DNA of 49,153 bases from a virus. The stretch lies in the IMG/VR virus record IMGVR_UViG_3300050821_001314, positions 1-49,153 of that record, one strand, 5' to 3'. Shown piece by piece: positions 9,039 through 18,077 of the stretch (position 1 is the first letter of the stretch; every line of letters starts with the position of its first letter). Under the pieces are notes generated by a model. That model did no database searches. It saw nothing but the letters and a program-made list of their open reading frames with translations, and was not told where the DNA came from. Position numbers and translations under genes: made by a program.

Positions 9039-10330
9039 TTAGGTGCTTGCCCCATATTGGCGTAGCCTGTCAGCCACTTATCCGCAGACTTGATGCGGGC
9101 CTTCAAATCTTCCGGCGATTGTGCTTGCCCGAAATCTTTCTTCAATGCTTCGATGAAGTGCTGCCCACCACCACGCGCACCGAAGTGCGTCACGGCGACG
9201 GCTGATGCGAATAATCCCAAGTCCTGGTCTAGCGCAGCGTAATCCGGGTCGTTCGCCCCGACTTTCTTAACCCAGAAATCGTTCCAGCGTCCTGCTCCGG
9301 GGCCAATCTTCGCTGCAAGAGCGTCAACTTCGCTGGTTATGTTCGGAATCTGGTCGATGACCGTCTTAGCGAATTCGGCCCTATTCTGGTTCTGCGCTCC
9401 GAGCTTACCGCCTGGGCCTCCAGTAGTTTTTGCCCCTGCCTGTCCGGGCTGTACCAGACGTCCGTTCTTAACCATCACAGGAGTTCCATCTGGCATAGTT
9501 CCGCGTGCGCCTTCCTGCTTTCCTGTGGGGGCTGGGCCAAGGTCGTGTTCTGCCGTTCCAAATTCCTGAGTAGCAATATCCCGCTGAGTAGATTCACGTC
9601 TGCCCGAGATGATGTTCTCTAGGTTGTCACGCATCTGAGCAATCTTAAACTGATTATCTCGCTGTGCTTCCGCTCGTGAGTCTGCTGCCGCTTGATTGGT
9701 CGTGGCTATTTTCTCGCGTGATTGGTTTGTTTCTCCCGCAACCTTTTCCCTACTACCCGTCTGAGTGTCGGCCACATCCCGCGCCGTTTGTCCTTTCGTC
9801 TCAGTTGCCTTTTGAATCTCTGCTGCTCGTTCTCGTTCAATCTCTAATGGACCCCACTTGGAAATTGGAACCTGCTGCGTATTTCCCTGCGAGTCGGTGA
9901 AAGGAACCAACTGACCCGATTCTCTAGCGGTTTCCGCCTGCGCGTTCTCTAGCCCTGTTCTTGCTCCCTTCGCGGCCAGATTCGCCGCCCTATTCTCCAT
10001 CAGGTTCTTGTTGAGGTCGGAACCAGGGATTAACGCCGTGATGTTTGGAGCGAGTACGTCCCCAGCGATGTTTGCAGCACGATTTATCCCGTGCCCTATT
10101 TTCTGCCACGCAGTCTGAGGCGGCTTAGGCGGTGAAGCCGGTGCGCCTACCGGTGGCGGAGTTGCGGACACGGGAACTGTAACCGCTGGCATAGTATGAA
10201 CGGGCGGTGCTGGCGGTATTGCGTTGGGAGAAGGAATCGAAGGACGCGGAGGCTGAGTCGCGCTTTCCGCGATGCGCTTCTTGAGTTCTTCTTCCGGTAT
10301 GGGTTGCCCTGTTACTGGGTCAGTTGCCAT
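9035..10330 (-). CDS. Putative internal virion protein, coiled coil
   Basis: A 431-aa protein beginning with a Pro-rich disordered arm (residues about 25-75), then a long charged Gln/Ala/Glu/Arg-rich coiled coil (about residues 150-250, with repeats such as QSREKIATTNQAAADSRAEA). A Gly-rich linker and a helical C-terminal domain (about 310-431) follow. The ATG overlaps the upstream TGA by one base. No catalytic residues are recognisable. It belongs to the run of three genes that matches the P22 ejection-protein block by position. A long helical rod with flexible ends fits an ejected periplasm-spanning protein, but a scaffold or connector role cannot be excluded. Confidence 0.65.
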   Translation of the reverse strand: MATDPVTGQPIPEEELKKRIAESATQPPRPSIPSPNAIPPAPPVHTMPAVTVPVSATPPPVGAPASPPKPPQTAWQKIGHGINRAANIAGDVLAPNITALIPGSDLNKNLMENRAANLAAKGARTGLENAQAETARESGQLVPFTDSQGNTQQVPISKWGPLEIERERAAEIQKATETKGQTARDVADTQTGSREKVAGETNQSREKIATTNQAAADSRAEAQRDNQFKIAQMRDNLENIISGRRESTQRDIATQEFGTAEHDLGPAPTGKQEGARGTMPDGTPVMVKNGRLVQPGQAGAKTTGGPGGKLGAQNQNRAEFAKTVIDQIPNITSEVDALAAKIGPGAGRWNDFWVKKVGANDPDYAALDQDLGLFASAVAVTHFGARGGGQHFIEALKKDFGQAQSPEDLKARIKSADKWLTGYANMGQAPK

Positions 10331-10902
10331 CAGGCATTCTCCGCTATTTGCCCAGCGGTTTTAGCTGCTCCTGAAAGTGAATTGATTAACTGAATTCCAT
10401 TCTGAAACCACCCGGAATTCCCTGCGTTTACACCCGCATTGATGTCAGGAGCTTCTAGGCCCATTGCGTGCATCTGTGCGCCTACATCTGTGCCATAAAG
10501 TCCGGTAAGTGCAGATTGTGCTCGTTCTTTATTCTGCTGGGCTAGGTCGGTTGACTGCCGTTGCACCCCGACCGCGTTTTGCGACATCTGCTGGCCTCGC
10601 TGTCGAGAGGCTTGGTCTAGAACTCCTGATAGCGCCCCGGAGTTGCGCGTGCGTGCCGCATTTAGCCCCGCCGCACCTGCCACGCCTGCATTAGCGCCTC
10701 CCGCTCCTTGCTCTCCTGCCACTAGCTCATTATTCGCCTGCGTAGGGGTTAGGCCGACATTGCCTGTTGCTTCGCGCTGAAGCTGTGGGATTAACGACGC
10801 ACCAATACCGGATGCAGCGGCACCGTAGTTTCCGCCTGTGGTTGATGCTGTCTTGCCTGCGTTTTCGGCCTGTTGCTGTAAACTGCGGTCCGCGCTCTCC
10901 AT
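10330..10902 (-). CDS. Putative small internal virion protein
   Basis: A 190-aa protein started by an ATG with a strong GAGGAGG Shine-Dalgarno. It is Gly/Ala/Gln-rich: a short N-terminal helix, a Gly/Ala-rich middle (GASLIPQLQREATG, AGVAGAAGLNAARTR), a Gln-rich helix (QMSQNAVGVQRQSTDLAQQN) and a C-terminal amphipathic helix. This composition resembles P22 gp7-type ejection proteins and similar short proteins of other podophages. It opens the three-gene block of putative internal proteins. Function is inferred from position and composition only. Confidence 0.6.
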   Translation of the reverse strand: MESADRSLQQQAENAGKTASTTGGNYGAAASGIGASLIPQLQREATGNVGLTPTQANNELVAGEQGAGGANAGVAGAAGLNAARTRNSGALSGVLDQASRQRGQQMSQNAVGVQRQSTDLAQQNKERAQSALTGLYGTDVGAQMHAMGLEAPDINAGVNAGNSGWFQNGIQLINSLSGAAKTAGQIAENA

Positions 10903-10912
10903 CGGACCTCCT

Positions 10913-11308
10913 CTATCTTAAAATTGCCGTATACGAATTCCAGGGGCTTCTTTGGAAGCCCAAAGACTCTAATCTTTTGCCAAATTGTTTTTCTACTTGT
11001 GGTGGCAACCAAGCAGTAACGTGGTCAAGGCCGACCTTGTACGCTTCATGTAAACCTTCCCCGGTAAGTTCTTCGAGGGCTTCCCATCTTGACTCGGGAG
11101 TTCCCTTGCTGTGGTCAACAAGCAGGAAAATCTCTCCATTTAGCTTTAGGAATCCGCCGAGTGCTGGTCCACTTCCGTTCTCCGCTACTTTCTTCACCAC
11201 AAATAGCGGACTCTCAAAGTCCGGCAAGCAATTCTGCGGAAGTCCCGACTCCGCATGGATTCTGCGCATATCGGGAATATCTTTTAGCGTGAATTCTCGT
11301 ATCTTCAT
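10913..11308 (-). CDS. GNAT-fold (acetyltransferase-like) protein
   Basis: A 131-aa protein with the arrangement of a small GNAT domain: beta1/alpha1 MKIREFTLKDIPDMRRIHAESG, a central strand ALGGFLKLNGEIFLLVD, a helix with EALEELTGEGLHEAYKVG, a strand VTAWLP, and the terminal FGKRLESLGFQR helix-turn common in this fold. The canonical acetyl-CoA loop (Q/RxxGxG/A) is not evident, so it may be a structural GNAT relative. Acyltransferase-like proteins occur among the internal or tail genes of other podophages, and here it stands just before the ejection block. It overlaps the upstream gene by ATGA. Confidence 0.6.
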   Translation of the reverse strand: MKIREFTLKDIPDMRRIHAESGLPQNCLPDFESPLFVVKKVAENGSGPALGGFLKLNGEIFLLVDHSKGTPESRWEALEELTGEGLHEAYKVGLDHVTAWLPPQVEKQFGKRLESLGFQRSPWNSYTAILR

Positions 11309-11859
11309 GCGAATTGGTCTGTCCCAAAACCCTGTCCACCAACTTCTCCGCTCGTTGGTGCTGTTCCTGCTCCTGTCGAGGTCAACAGATTCAGCGTGGA
11401 GGCTCCTGTGAGCGTCACGGGCGTAGGATTCAGGTTCGGCCCGTTGTAAATCTTGTCGGATGCCACTTCAGACCCGAGATAGGCTGAATATCCTCGAAAG
11501 TAGTAGCTGATTACATCTCCACTTCCGTCTTTTGCAGGCAAAGCCATCACACGGCCACGGCTCGCTCCTAAATGTTCCACGTTGGGCTTCATAAAAGAAG
11601 GGTCGTTCGCACTCCACTCAAGGAAATAGTTCAGCGCTCTACTTCTCTGTGCGCTATCGGTAAGCGTAACGTGTACGTGGTCGCTTCCTGCTGAAACCTG
11701 AATGGATTGCGGCGGGTCGGGTGGTGAAATATGGCCTGTTGGGTCAACGCCTGTCGAGATTCCCACCTGGTTGACTCCATCAATGATTTTCTCAAGCAAT
11801 AAGGAAGTTCTGGGTAGCGTCTGCCGTATCTCGCTCAAGTAGCTTCCACCGTCGAGCAT
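11305..11859 (-). CDS. Virion protein with fibronectin-III-like domain
   Basis: A 184-aa protein whose ATG directly follows the upstream TAG. An N-terminal helix (YLSEIRQTLPRTSLLLEKIIDGVNQ) is followed by an Fn3-like beta-sandwich (PDPPQSIQVSAGSDHVHVTLTD to YYFRGYSAYLGSEVASD) and a Gly/Thr-rich tail. It lies between the nozzle-like protein and the GNAT protein, roughly the position of the tail needle or closure genes in P22-like phages. An adhesive or plug role is plausible, but I see no homology that settles it. Confidence 0.6.
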   Translation of the reverse strand: MLDGGSYLSEIRQTLPRTSLLLEKIIDGVNQVGISTGVDPTGHISPPDPPQSIQVSAGSDHVHVTLTDSAQRSRALNYFLEWSANDPSFMKPNVEHLGASRGRVMALPAKDGSGDVISYYFRGYSAYLGSEVASDKIYNGPNLNPTPVTLTGASTLNLLTSTGAGTAPTSGEVGGQGFGTDQFA

Positions 11860-14800
11860 CTAATTGCTTCCTCGATATGCAGCCCATGCCGCTTTCTTCA
11901 TCGTCATCACCACGCGAGACAATTCAAAATTAGCAGGCGCTTGTATTGTTCCACCGTTTGCCACTTCTAGAAAGAATCTTGCCCCTGTTTGATTCACCAT
12001 TATTTCCGTGTCCCCGTAGGCTGGCGAAGGCGAGAGAGGATACGCGCCCAGAGGGAGCGCATACGGCGAAGTAATCGTGTCGGGATAAATATTGACCTGT
12101 GCATTTCCGTTCCCTGTTAGAAGTGCTGTAATCATGTCGGCATCCAGCATCTGATTGCCCATTCCGAGAGCTTGTGCCTCTTGTGTTTTTGGCATCGGAC
12201 TTGTGACGTAGTCCCATGGAATGATTGCTCCGTCGTCGAGGTAGTTCCCCGTGAGTTGCTGGTAAATCTTTCCGCGAAACTGGTTGTTGCAATAGAACAA
12301 AGGTTGGGTCGTGTCGGTGCGAGTGATAAAATCCGCATAAGAAGCCTGAATCGACCACGCGCTCCACTTACGTCCTAACTGAAAAGTCCTGAGTTCTCCC
12401 ATGAAGCTCTGCCGTATCGGGCCTTCGCTGGTCAACGCTCCGCTCGACATCAATTCCCGGTAGGACAGCATCAGAACTACGTTGGGTGACGTAGGATTCG
12501 CGTTTACCGGGAAGTTCGGCATCCATTGATTAGGCGTCGCAAGAGGAACACCGATACAAATTCTCCGGTTGATGATGTCGTTCTTGACCCATAGGGTGTA
12601 ACCATATTTCCAGTTGATGGCGTTCCAGAGAGTGTCTATTTCGGGGGAAAGTTTCTGAGGTTTACCGCCGTCAAAGAGATAGAGTCCTGCCTGCCCTGCA
12701 ATCAGCGCCCAGCTTTCGCTGTCTTTATCGGTCGAATAATCCACACCGTTTATAGAAGGTGTTCCGATGCCAGCAATCTCTTTAATCGTCCAGCCGTCAG
12801 GTTCGGTGATGCCATTGTCCGAGGTCGAGCAGAATGAACGAGTCCGCACTACGTAGAGATTGTCAAACAAAGTGAAAGCGGCACTCACGGGCTGCTGGTT
12901 TTGTGTGCCGACTCCAAGGTTTCCGGTCACGCCGTCGAAGGCTTCAAAGTTGTTGACGTAAGAGCCACGCAACTGTGTGTTGAGCACGGGCTGCTGAGTC
13001 GGATAAATCTCTATGCGGTCGATTAGGTAAGTAGGAACGAAATAGAAATTTACTCCCATGAAAGGCTCGTGGCTGATGGCATAAACTCTTAAAAGCAAGT
13101 CGGTAGGAACGGTTGCGAGCGGAGTGTCGAGCAAGTCAGCTTCAAATGTTTGCATTGCCGCGGTCGGTGTGCATCCGAAAAGCCCATAGGTCTTGCCGAA
13201 AGAAGGGCTGTACAAATCCACATTCAGACCAGAATCAGAGTTAGAACCCGCAGTCAGTTGCGCAGTAAATCTAATGCTGTATTGTGTATTAGGCTGGATG
13301 ATAGGTGCGCCGCCGCGAGGACTCGAAATAGTAACCTTTTGCTTATGTCCTCTTCCTAGAGTTCCGAATGTAATTGTCTGCGCCGTGAAGGAATCCTCAA
13401 AAGCAGGCTGCTCAATCATTCCCTGAATCACTAGCCCACCAGAAATGGTCTGAATCTGATAAGCGTCTCCGAACACAGGAGAATCAACGACTGAGGTAAC
13501 TCCTCCTCCAACAATCCCCGCTCCGTACACACTATCGGGCGTCCAACCGAGCGGATAGGTGGAAACAATTGTGCTAGGGTCGGTCGGAACGGGCAGAACC
13601 TTCCCGGCACCGCCATCAAAGGTCATGTTTATCAGGTTCTGTATTTTGTTGTTTTCCCCCCAAACGAACAGTCGATTGGCATAGGCGATAGTTCCTAGAC
13701 AGCTTCCCAACTCTACTTGGGCAAAATTGTTTGTCCCTTGAAAGCTGATACTTTCTGCTGCAAGCAGAACTGCGTCGGTAAAAGTGAACGTGGCCGAAGT
13801 GGATGTGTTGTCGTTGATGATTGTTTTGGTGTAGTTCACTGTTTGATTGTTGCTGATGACACTTACATCCTCGGGAATCCAGTAGTAATACCCGCCGCCT
13901 CCGGCTAGCGTTGCTCCTCCTGCTCCGGTAAAAGCAATCACGCGTGCCACGACGTTATCCGGTCCAATGGGAATCTGAGAAGCGATGATGGAGTTGGCCG
14001 AACCGCTCAGCGTAAAAATGGTCTGGGGAGAAGGCGCGGTCAGGTAGCCATTCGTGGTAAGAAAAAGCACAACAGCCCCGCGCACTCCAGCGCCTAAGAG
14101 TCCCGCTACGACAAGAGAACCTGTGGTCGATGTGGCGATAATCTGCAAAGGGTCAAATTGGAATCTGGTGCCGTTAACAATCGCAAACGCTGTTTCCGGG
14201 GCCGATGTGATGTTCGGTGAAACAATCGCCACGCTAAATGTCGAGGACGTAGCTGCGGTGATGATTGCGCTAGTGACATTGAATATTCCGTTTCCATTGG
14301 ATGTTCCCGTCACCGTTACCCTCTGTCCGACTGCGGGAGTGACACCGCTGACAAGAGTGAAGGCGTAAGTTGCAACGTTGCCGGACAGCACCGTATTGGT
14401 AATAGACATTTGCGCGGCATTGAGTGTAAACAGGACAGTGAAAGTTCCGTCCCAGGTTGAAGGACTAGCTCCTGAGATAGTCAACTGCTGGCCTTCTTGA
14501 AGATTCGGCACGGGCGTCGATGCCACGACCGTTGCAAGCGTCGGCTGGTAAGTCGAGCCTGCCTGCGGATGCCCGGAAAAGAATCCAATCTGATTTACTT
14601 GAATCGTAAATATCGGATGAATCGTGCCGCCTGAAGTTCTAGCGGTTCCAATGCTCGTCACCGTGTAATAAACCGGGTTTCCCCCTGCGCCGTTGTTCGG
14701 GTTGAACCCGCTGATAGTCTGAAGGCCGGTAATGACGACGTTATCCCCAGGCTGAAGCTGGTTGCTCGCCGGAGGGTCAACCTGCGCTCCACCCCAAGTC

Positions 14801-15462
14801 GTTCCGGTAAGCCCGTAAAATGTGATGACGTTTCCTGGCGTGTTCAGCGTCGGCCCGGCAGACCATAGCATGTAGTAATTGCTGCTTCCGTCTCCCAAAA
14901 TCTCAGGGGCAATCTGAAAGATAGGATTCACAGGGTAGCTCAGCGTAGTCGATGTTATCTGACAACCAGCGCCCGGCCCTACTTGCGAAATCCTATCGAA
15001 GTTAAAACCTATGCCATTGTCATTGACACTGAACTGCCGCGGAATGTCCGTACCTTCCTGCAAGTCCGATATAGCAATGAATTCCCGGTCATCGTAGGTA
15101 ACGGATTTAGCAAAAGAGTTCGGGTCGATTCCTGAAAAGAACGGTGTCAGAACGCCAGGGTCGGAACCTTCGTCCATCCCCGCAACTGCTTCGTACCACA
15201 TATTCCCGGCAGTATCGAGCGCCAGCGTCAGCACGCTTCCATCCCCCGTCTCATAGGACTTTACGTAATTGAAGTTCTGTCCTGTATCGACGGGCATATA
15301 GACGCTCGATAGCCCCAGGCGTGTCTTGACTGAGCCAATGGTGAAATCGCAATCACAGCACAGAGGCGAAGAACCTGCGGGCAAGTCGGCAGGGTTCAAC
15401 TCTGTTACGAGCCCGCCAAAGGTAGTCAGCGTTGAATCTGGTTCAAATTGCGTATTAGGCAT
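11860..15462 (-). CDS. Large tail (nozzle/gp10-like) protein with Ig-like repeats
   Basis: A 1,200-aa protein. I place the start at the ATG at 15462, which overlaps the upstream TAA, because the extra 46 codons before it lie inside the neighbour. The N-terminus (FGGLVTELNPADLPAGSSP then DCDFTIGSVKTRLGL) and the later GQAGLYLFDGGKPQKLSPEI are typical of beta-propeller tail hub or nozzle proteins such as P22 gp10 and T7 gp12. Inserted near residues 230-450 are beta repeats of the form GQxxTISGxxxxxWDGTFTV, also found in other virion proteins here. It is much longer than P22 gp10 (about 470 aa), mainly because of these inserts. Expected role: the tail channel below the adaptor. Confidence 0.7.
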   Translation of the reverse strand: MPNTQFEPDSTLTTFGGLVTELNPADLPAGSSPLCCDCDFTIGSVKTRLGLSSVYMPVDTGQNFNYVKSYETGDGSVLTLALDTAGNMWYEAVAGMDEGSDPGVLTPFFSGIDPNSFAKSVTYDDREFIAISDLQEGTDIPRQFSVNDNGIGFNFDRISQVGPGAGCQITSTTLSYPVNPIFQIAPEILGDGSSNYYMLWSAGPTLNTPGNVITFYGLTGTTWGGAQVDPPASNQLQPGDNVVITGLQTISGFNPNNGAGGNPVYYTVTSIGTARTSGGTIHPIFTIQVNQIGFFSGHPQAGSTYQPTLATVVASTPVPNLQEGQQLTISGASPSTWDGTFTVLFTLNAAQMSITNTVLSGNVATYAFTLVSGVTPAVGQRVTVTGTSNGNGIFNVTSAIITAATSSTFSVAIVSPNITSAPETAFAIVNGTRFQFDPLQIIATSTTGSLVVAGLLGAGVRGAVVLFLTTNGYLTAPSPQTIFTLSGSANSIIASQIPIGPDNVVARVIAFTGAGGATLAGGGGYYYWIPEDVSVISNNQTVNYTKTIINDNTSTSATFTFTDAVLLAAESISFQGTNNFAQVELGSCLGTIAYANRLFVWGENNKIQNLINMTFDGGAGKVLPVPTDPSTIVSTYPLGWTPDSVYGAGIVGGGVTSVVDSPVFGDAYQIQTISGGLVIQGMIEQPAFEDSFTAQTITFGTLGRGHKQKVTISSPRGGAPIIQPNTQYSIRFTAQLTAGSNSDSGLNVDLYSPSFGKTYGLFGCTPTAAMQTFEADLLDTPLATVPTDLLLRVYAISHEPFMGVNFYFVPTYLIDRIEIYPTQQPVLNTQLRGSYVNNFEAFDGVTGNLGVGTQNQQPVSAAFTLFDNLYVVRTRSFCSTSDNGITEPDGWTIKEIAGIGTPSINGVDYSTDKDSESWALIAGQAGLYLFDGGKPQKLSPEIDTLWNAINWKYGYTLWVKNDIINRRICIGVPLATPNQWMPNFPVNANPTSPNVVLMLSYRELMSSGALTSEGPIRQSFMGELRTFQLGRKWSAWSIQASYADFITRTDTTQPLFYCNNQFRGKIYQQLTGNYLDDGAIIPWDYVTSPMPKTQEAQALGMGNQMLDADMITALLTGNGNAQVNIYPDTITSPYALPLGAYPLSPSPAYGDTEIMVNQTGARFFLEVANGGTIQAPANFELSRVVMTMKKAAWAAYRGSN

Positions 15463-16355
15463 TAGCCCCTGACGTAAATAGCCTCGAACCGAATCGTTCC
15501 ATCGAAGGCCACGGTTGCTCCCAGCCCAGCCTCGTTCTGTACTGCTCCCGAGCTTGTTCCGGTCAAGAAAATCTGAACGGTGGAGTTGGTCGTATTCCAA
15601 ACGTAGGTGTAGCCCTTGATGGAGAAGAAAGTCATTTGCACCACGGGAACACCATTTCTCGCAAACGTCTGAAGACCAGCCTGGAAGTTACCCGAGCCAG
15701 TCCCTGAATCGGTGGTTACGCCCGCAGAGTTGGTTACGATGAAAGAGCCTGCCGTCGAGGAAGTCTGCGTAATGGAATTGATGGTAAACGTTCCGTTATT
15801 GGCAGCGTTGGTGCATCCGGCAATCGTTACGGATTGGCTGGCCTGAAGCTGCGGGCCTACTAGCGTGGTGTAAGTGTAAGTCACCTGCCCGCCCGTGTTG
15901 GAAACAGCGGTAACGGTGAACGTCTGCGGGATAAGCGCCTGAACGCCGAAGTGCAACTGCCCAACGCCTTGCGCGGTCTGCCCGGTCTGACCTGTTCCTG
16001 AAAGAGTCTTTCCTGTGAGCGGAACGGCTGTAAAAGTTCCGGCGCTGGTACTCGACGCCACTACATTTGAAACCGTGAATGTGCCGTCATTGGTGTTCGA
16101 TGCAGTATTGTAGATGACGACAAGCTGCCCATTAACGAGCGGAACGCCCTTAAGGGATGAATAGGTGACAAGACCCACCGCGGAAAATGCCGTCACTTGA
16201 AAAGCGGTACTTCCTACTCCGCCCGGAACGTATTCCGTCGCCGTGTCATTCTCTACCAAGGTTCCGCGCAGAATAACGGTATGCTCGGTATTGTCTACTC
16301 CAGAAGGAAATGCGAAAAGCGCTGGATTCAGAGTCTTAGTTGCTGTGTATGCCAT
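15462..16355 (-). CDS. Virion protein built of Ig-like NGTFTV repeats
   Basis: A 297-aa protein with a good GGAGG site 11 nt before the ATG. It contains at least two copies of a beta repeat of about 80 residues: NGQLVVIYNTASNTNDGTFTV...SAGTFTAV and SQSVTIAGCTNAANNGTFTI...TAGSFIVTNSAG. The C-terminal part (residues about 230-297) is a separate beta domain ending in FDGTIRFEAIYVRG. It lies between the adaptor and nozzle-like genes, so it is probably a tail or head-decorating protein. No catalytic motif is seen. Confidence 0.6.
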   Translation of the reverse strand: MAYTATKTLNPALFAFPSGVDNTEHTVILRGTLVENDTATEYVPGGVGSTAFQVTAFSAVGLVTYSSLKGVPLVNGQLVVIYNTASNTNDGTFTVSNVVASSTSAGTFTAVPLTGKTLSGTGQTGQTAQGVGQLHFGVQALIPQTFTVTAVSNTGGQVTYTYTTLVGPQLQASQSVTIAGCTNAANNGTFTINSITQTSSTAGSFIVTNSAGVTTDSGTGSGNFQAGLQTFARNGVPVVQMTFFSIKGYTYVWNTTNSTVQIFLTGTSSGAVQNEAGLGATVAFDGTIRFEAIYVRG

Positions 16356-16410
16356 GTTATTTAGGGCCTCCTCGGTCCCAAGTTAAAGGTTTGTCCGCTC
16401 CTCGCGGGCT

Positions 16411-17202
16411 TCAAGCCATCCCCGGAATCTTCCAGCCGTCTGAATCGCGGTTATACGGCTGCCGCTCGTGGCGGATTCCCTGGTCCTGCTTCACGTACCG
16501 ATTCATGATGCTGCGCAAGGCGTCATCGGCATCCGCCTTGAAGAGTTGGGCCATCTGCGCACCGCGGGCGCGTGCGTAACGGTAGGCCACAAGGTGCGCC
16601 ATAGCTTCCGTGGAAGCCTGAATAACGATGCTTACGTTGGCGAAATTGTTGGTTGGACTTGAAGCAGCAAGGGGCAATAGCTGCGCCTGATAGCGAAGCC
16701 TTAAATCCTCGATACTGGTTGAACCGAGCATCCAGATTGCGTCGTTGCGCCACTCCCAGTTATAGAGAAGTTGTCCTTGATAGTCCGAGCAGAGTCCGTT
16801 CTGCGGTTGAAACATCAGAGAGAACGGAAGGCCTGAACCATTCTGCCTTTCCCATAGCTGAAGAGGCACAAGCATATCTGAAGGAAGAGTAGGCAGCGCA
16901 TGCTGAATCGTCCCATCGTAAAATCCAGTGAAGCTCACGTTAATCTGCACACTGGGGTCAACATTCACGACCGGAGTAATCGGAGTCATGATGTAATTGT
17001 CGCGCACTAATGTTATGGAATCGTAGTCGCGGAGTTCGTCCTGAAGATATTCCAAAGCTCCGTTGAGGTACTCGATGGTGAAGGGAGCGGTGTCGGTGAG
17101 AATCCGGCCAGCGCCTCCCTGATAGGCGTCATTGATGTACGCACGCGCCCTGTTCATGACTTGTTCGACTACAGGGTACGCCTGGACTGGGTTAACTGGC
17201 AT
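16411..17202 (-). CDS. Head-tail adaptor-like protein (P22 gp4 position)
   Basis: A 263-aa protein. The N-terminal helices (VEQVMNRARAYINDAYQGGAGRILTD, then YLNGALEYLQDELRDYDSITLVRDNYI) followed by a beta-rich middle and a helical C-terminus (EAMAHLVAYRYARARGAQMAQLFKADADDALRS) match the pattern of podovirus head-completion or adaptor proteins. Its place between coat-side genes and the tail hub is the gp4 position of P22. No good Shine-Dalgarno precedes this ATG, so translation may be coupled to upstream reading. Recognition is by overall pattern; structure comparison would be needed to confirm it. Confidence 0.65.
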   Translation of the reverse strand: MPVNPVQAYPVVEQVMNRARAYINDAYQGGAGRILTDTAPFTIEYLNGALEYLQDELRDYDSITLVRDNYIMTPITPVVNVDPSVQINVSFTGFYDGTIQHALPTLPSDMLVPLQLWERQNGSGLPFSLMFQPQNGLCSDYQGQLLYNWEWRNDAIWMLGSTSIEDLRLRYQAQLLPLAASSPTNNFANVSIVIQASTEAMAHLVAYRYARARGAQMAQLFKADADDALRSIMNRYVKQDQGIRHERQPYNRDSDGWKIPGMA

Positions 17203-17272
17203 TTTGTAGCATCATGGGAAGAACCGCACGCAAACCCTCAGGAGGGAGTTCGTTGAATGCAATCCTTCCCAT
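17192..17272 (-). CDS. Possible 26-aa microprotein before the adaptor gene
   Basis: A short frame (MGRIAFNELPPEGLRAVLP...) that fits the 77-nt gap between its neighbours and overlaps the adaptor start by 11 nt. It has a sensible helix-like composition and could couple translation to the adaptor gene, which lacks a Shine-Dalgarno. It has no convincing ribosome binding site of its own and could be chance. Confidence 0.3.
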   Translation of the reverse strand: MGRIAFNELPPEGLRAVLPMMLQNAS

Positions 17273-17279
17273 GAAGATT

Positions 17280-18062
17280 TTAGGACTTCCCCGCAAACAT
17301 CTCCGGGTAGAGTTTCCTAGCCTGCTTTTCGTCCAGCACCGCTTTGCAATGCGGGCAGAGCACGATGCCCTGCTTAATCGTCCCTCCGCAGCCGGGGCAA
17401 TCCTGGGTTGCCGTGAACTTCCTGTGCCACACAGTTTCAATTTTGAAATAATCAGCCGCGGTGTGATGAACGAGGCCAACGCGGTCGCCGTTGTACTTCG
17501 GGTCTTGCTGCGCCGCATACAGTGTTTCGGCCTCTTGCAGCTTCTGGTTGTAGAAAGCCTCCATGCGCTCTTTTGCCTTTGCCAGCGCCTTCGGCTCCGG
17601 TGGGTTGGAGAGCGTCCAGAAGCACCCGAAGTTGTAAAGGTTAGTTCCTATGTTGGTCGTCTGTCCTTGATTGATTGGCCGCACTGACTTCCAATCGCCC
17701 ATCGGGTCGTCTGGGTTCAGAACGTCTTGGGCGTAGAACTTCCCGTCTCGTCCAACGGTTGAGAACTCGCTCGCCCCTGAAACGAATCTCTTTTCCTGAA
17801 TCACATCAGGAATCGCGTAAGGCTCGCTGTATTCCTTGCCTTCCTCTCGCGCCGGAATGACTACGCAGCCGCCGTGCGCCCACGGCCTCTGAATGCGTTG
17901 CTCGATGGCGCTAAGATTGAATATGTAAACCCAGTACTTTATTTCCCTTCCTGCGTTCATATCGCCTACCATGCGCGGAGGGTCGGACATCTGCTTCTCT
18001 AGTGCTTTGCTCATCCTGGTTGCGTTGTCGCTGTCGCTTGAGATTGTTGCGTTTACGGCCAT
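17280..18062 (-). CDS. Conserved-type phage protein with C-terminal zinc ribbon
   Basis: A 260-aa protein with an AGGAGG site before its ATG. The first 200 residues form an unrecognised alpha/beta domain (REIKYWVYIFNLSAIEQRI, VVIPAREEGKEYSEPYAIPD). A two-Cys-pair zinc ribbon sits at residues 222-239 (CPGCGGTIKQGIVLCPHCK). The gene lies in the head region between GroES and the adaptor. The ribbon suggests nucleic-acid or protein binding, perhaps in assembly. I do not recognise the family. Confidence 0.65.
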   Translation of the reverse strand: MAVNATISSDSDNATRMSKALEKQMSDPPRMVGDMNAGREIKYWVYIFNLSAIEQRIQRPWAHGGCVVIPAREEGKEYSEPYAIPDVIQEKRFVSGASEFSTVGRDGKFYAQDVLNPDDPMGDWKSVRPINQGQTTNIGTNLYNFGCFWTLSNPPEPKALAKAKERMEAFYNQKLQEAETLYAAQQDPKYNGDRVGLVHHTAADYFKIETVWHRKFTATQDCPGCGGTIKQGIVLCPHCKAVLDEKQARKLYPEMFAGKS

Positions 18063-18077
18063 TAGTTCCTCCTGAGT

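Noticed and set aside
14054-14368. Plus-strand frames within the nozzle-like gene
   Set aside because: Shadow of biased codon use in the long minus-strand gene; no promoter, ribosome site or domain. The same holds for all other plus-strand frames in the window.
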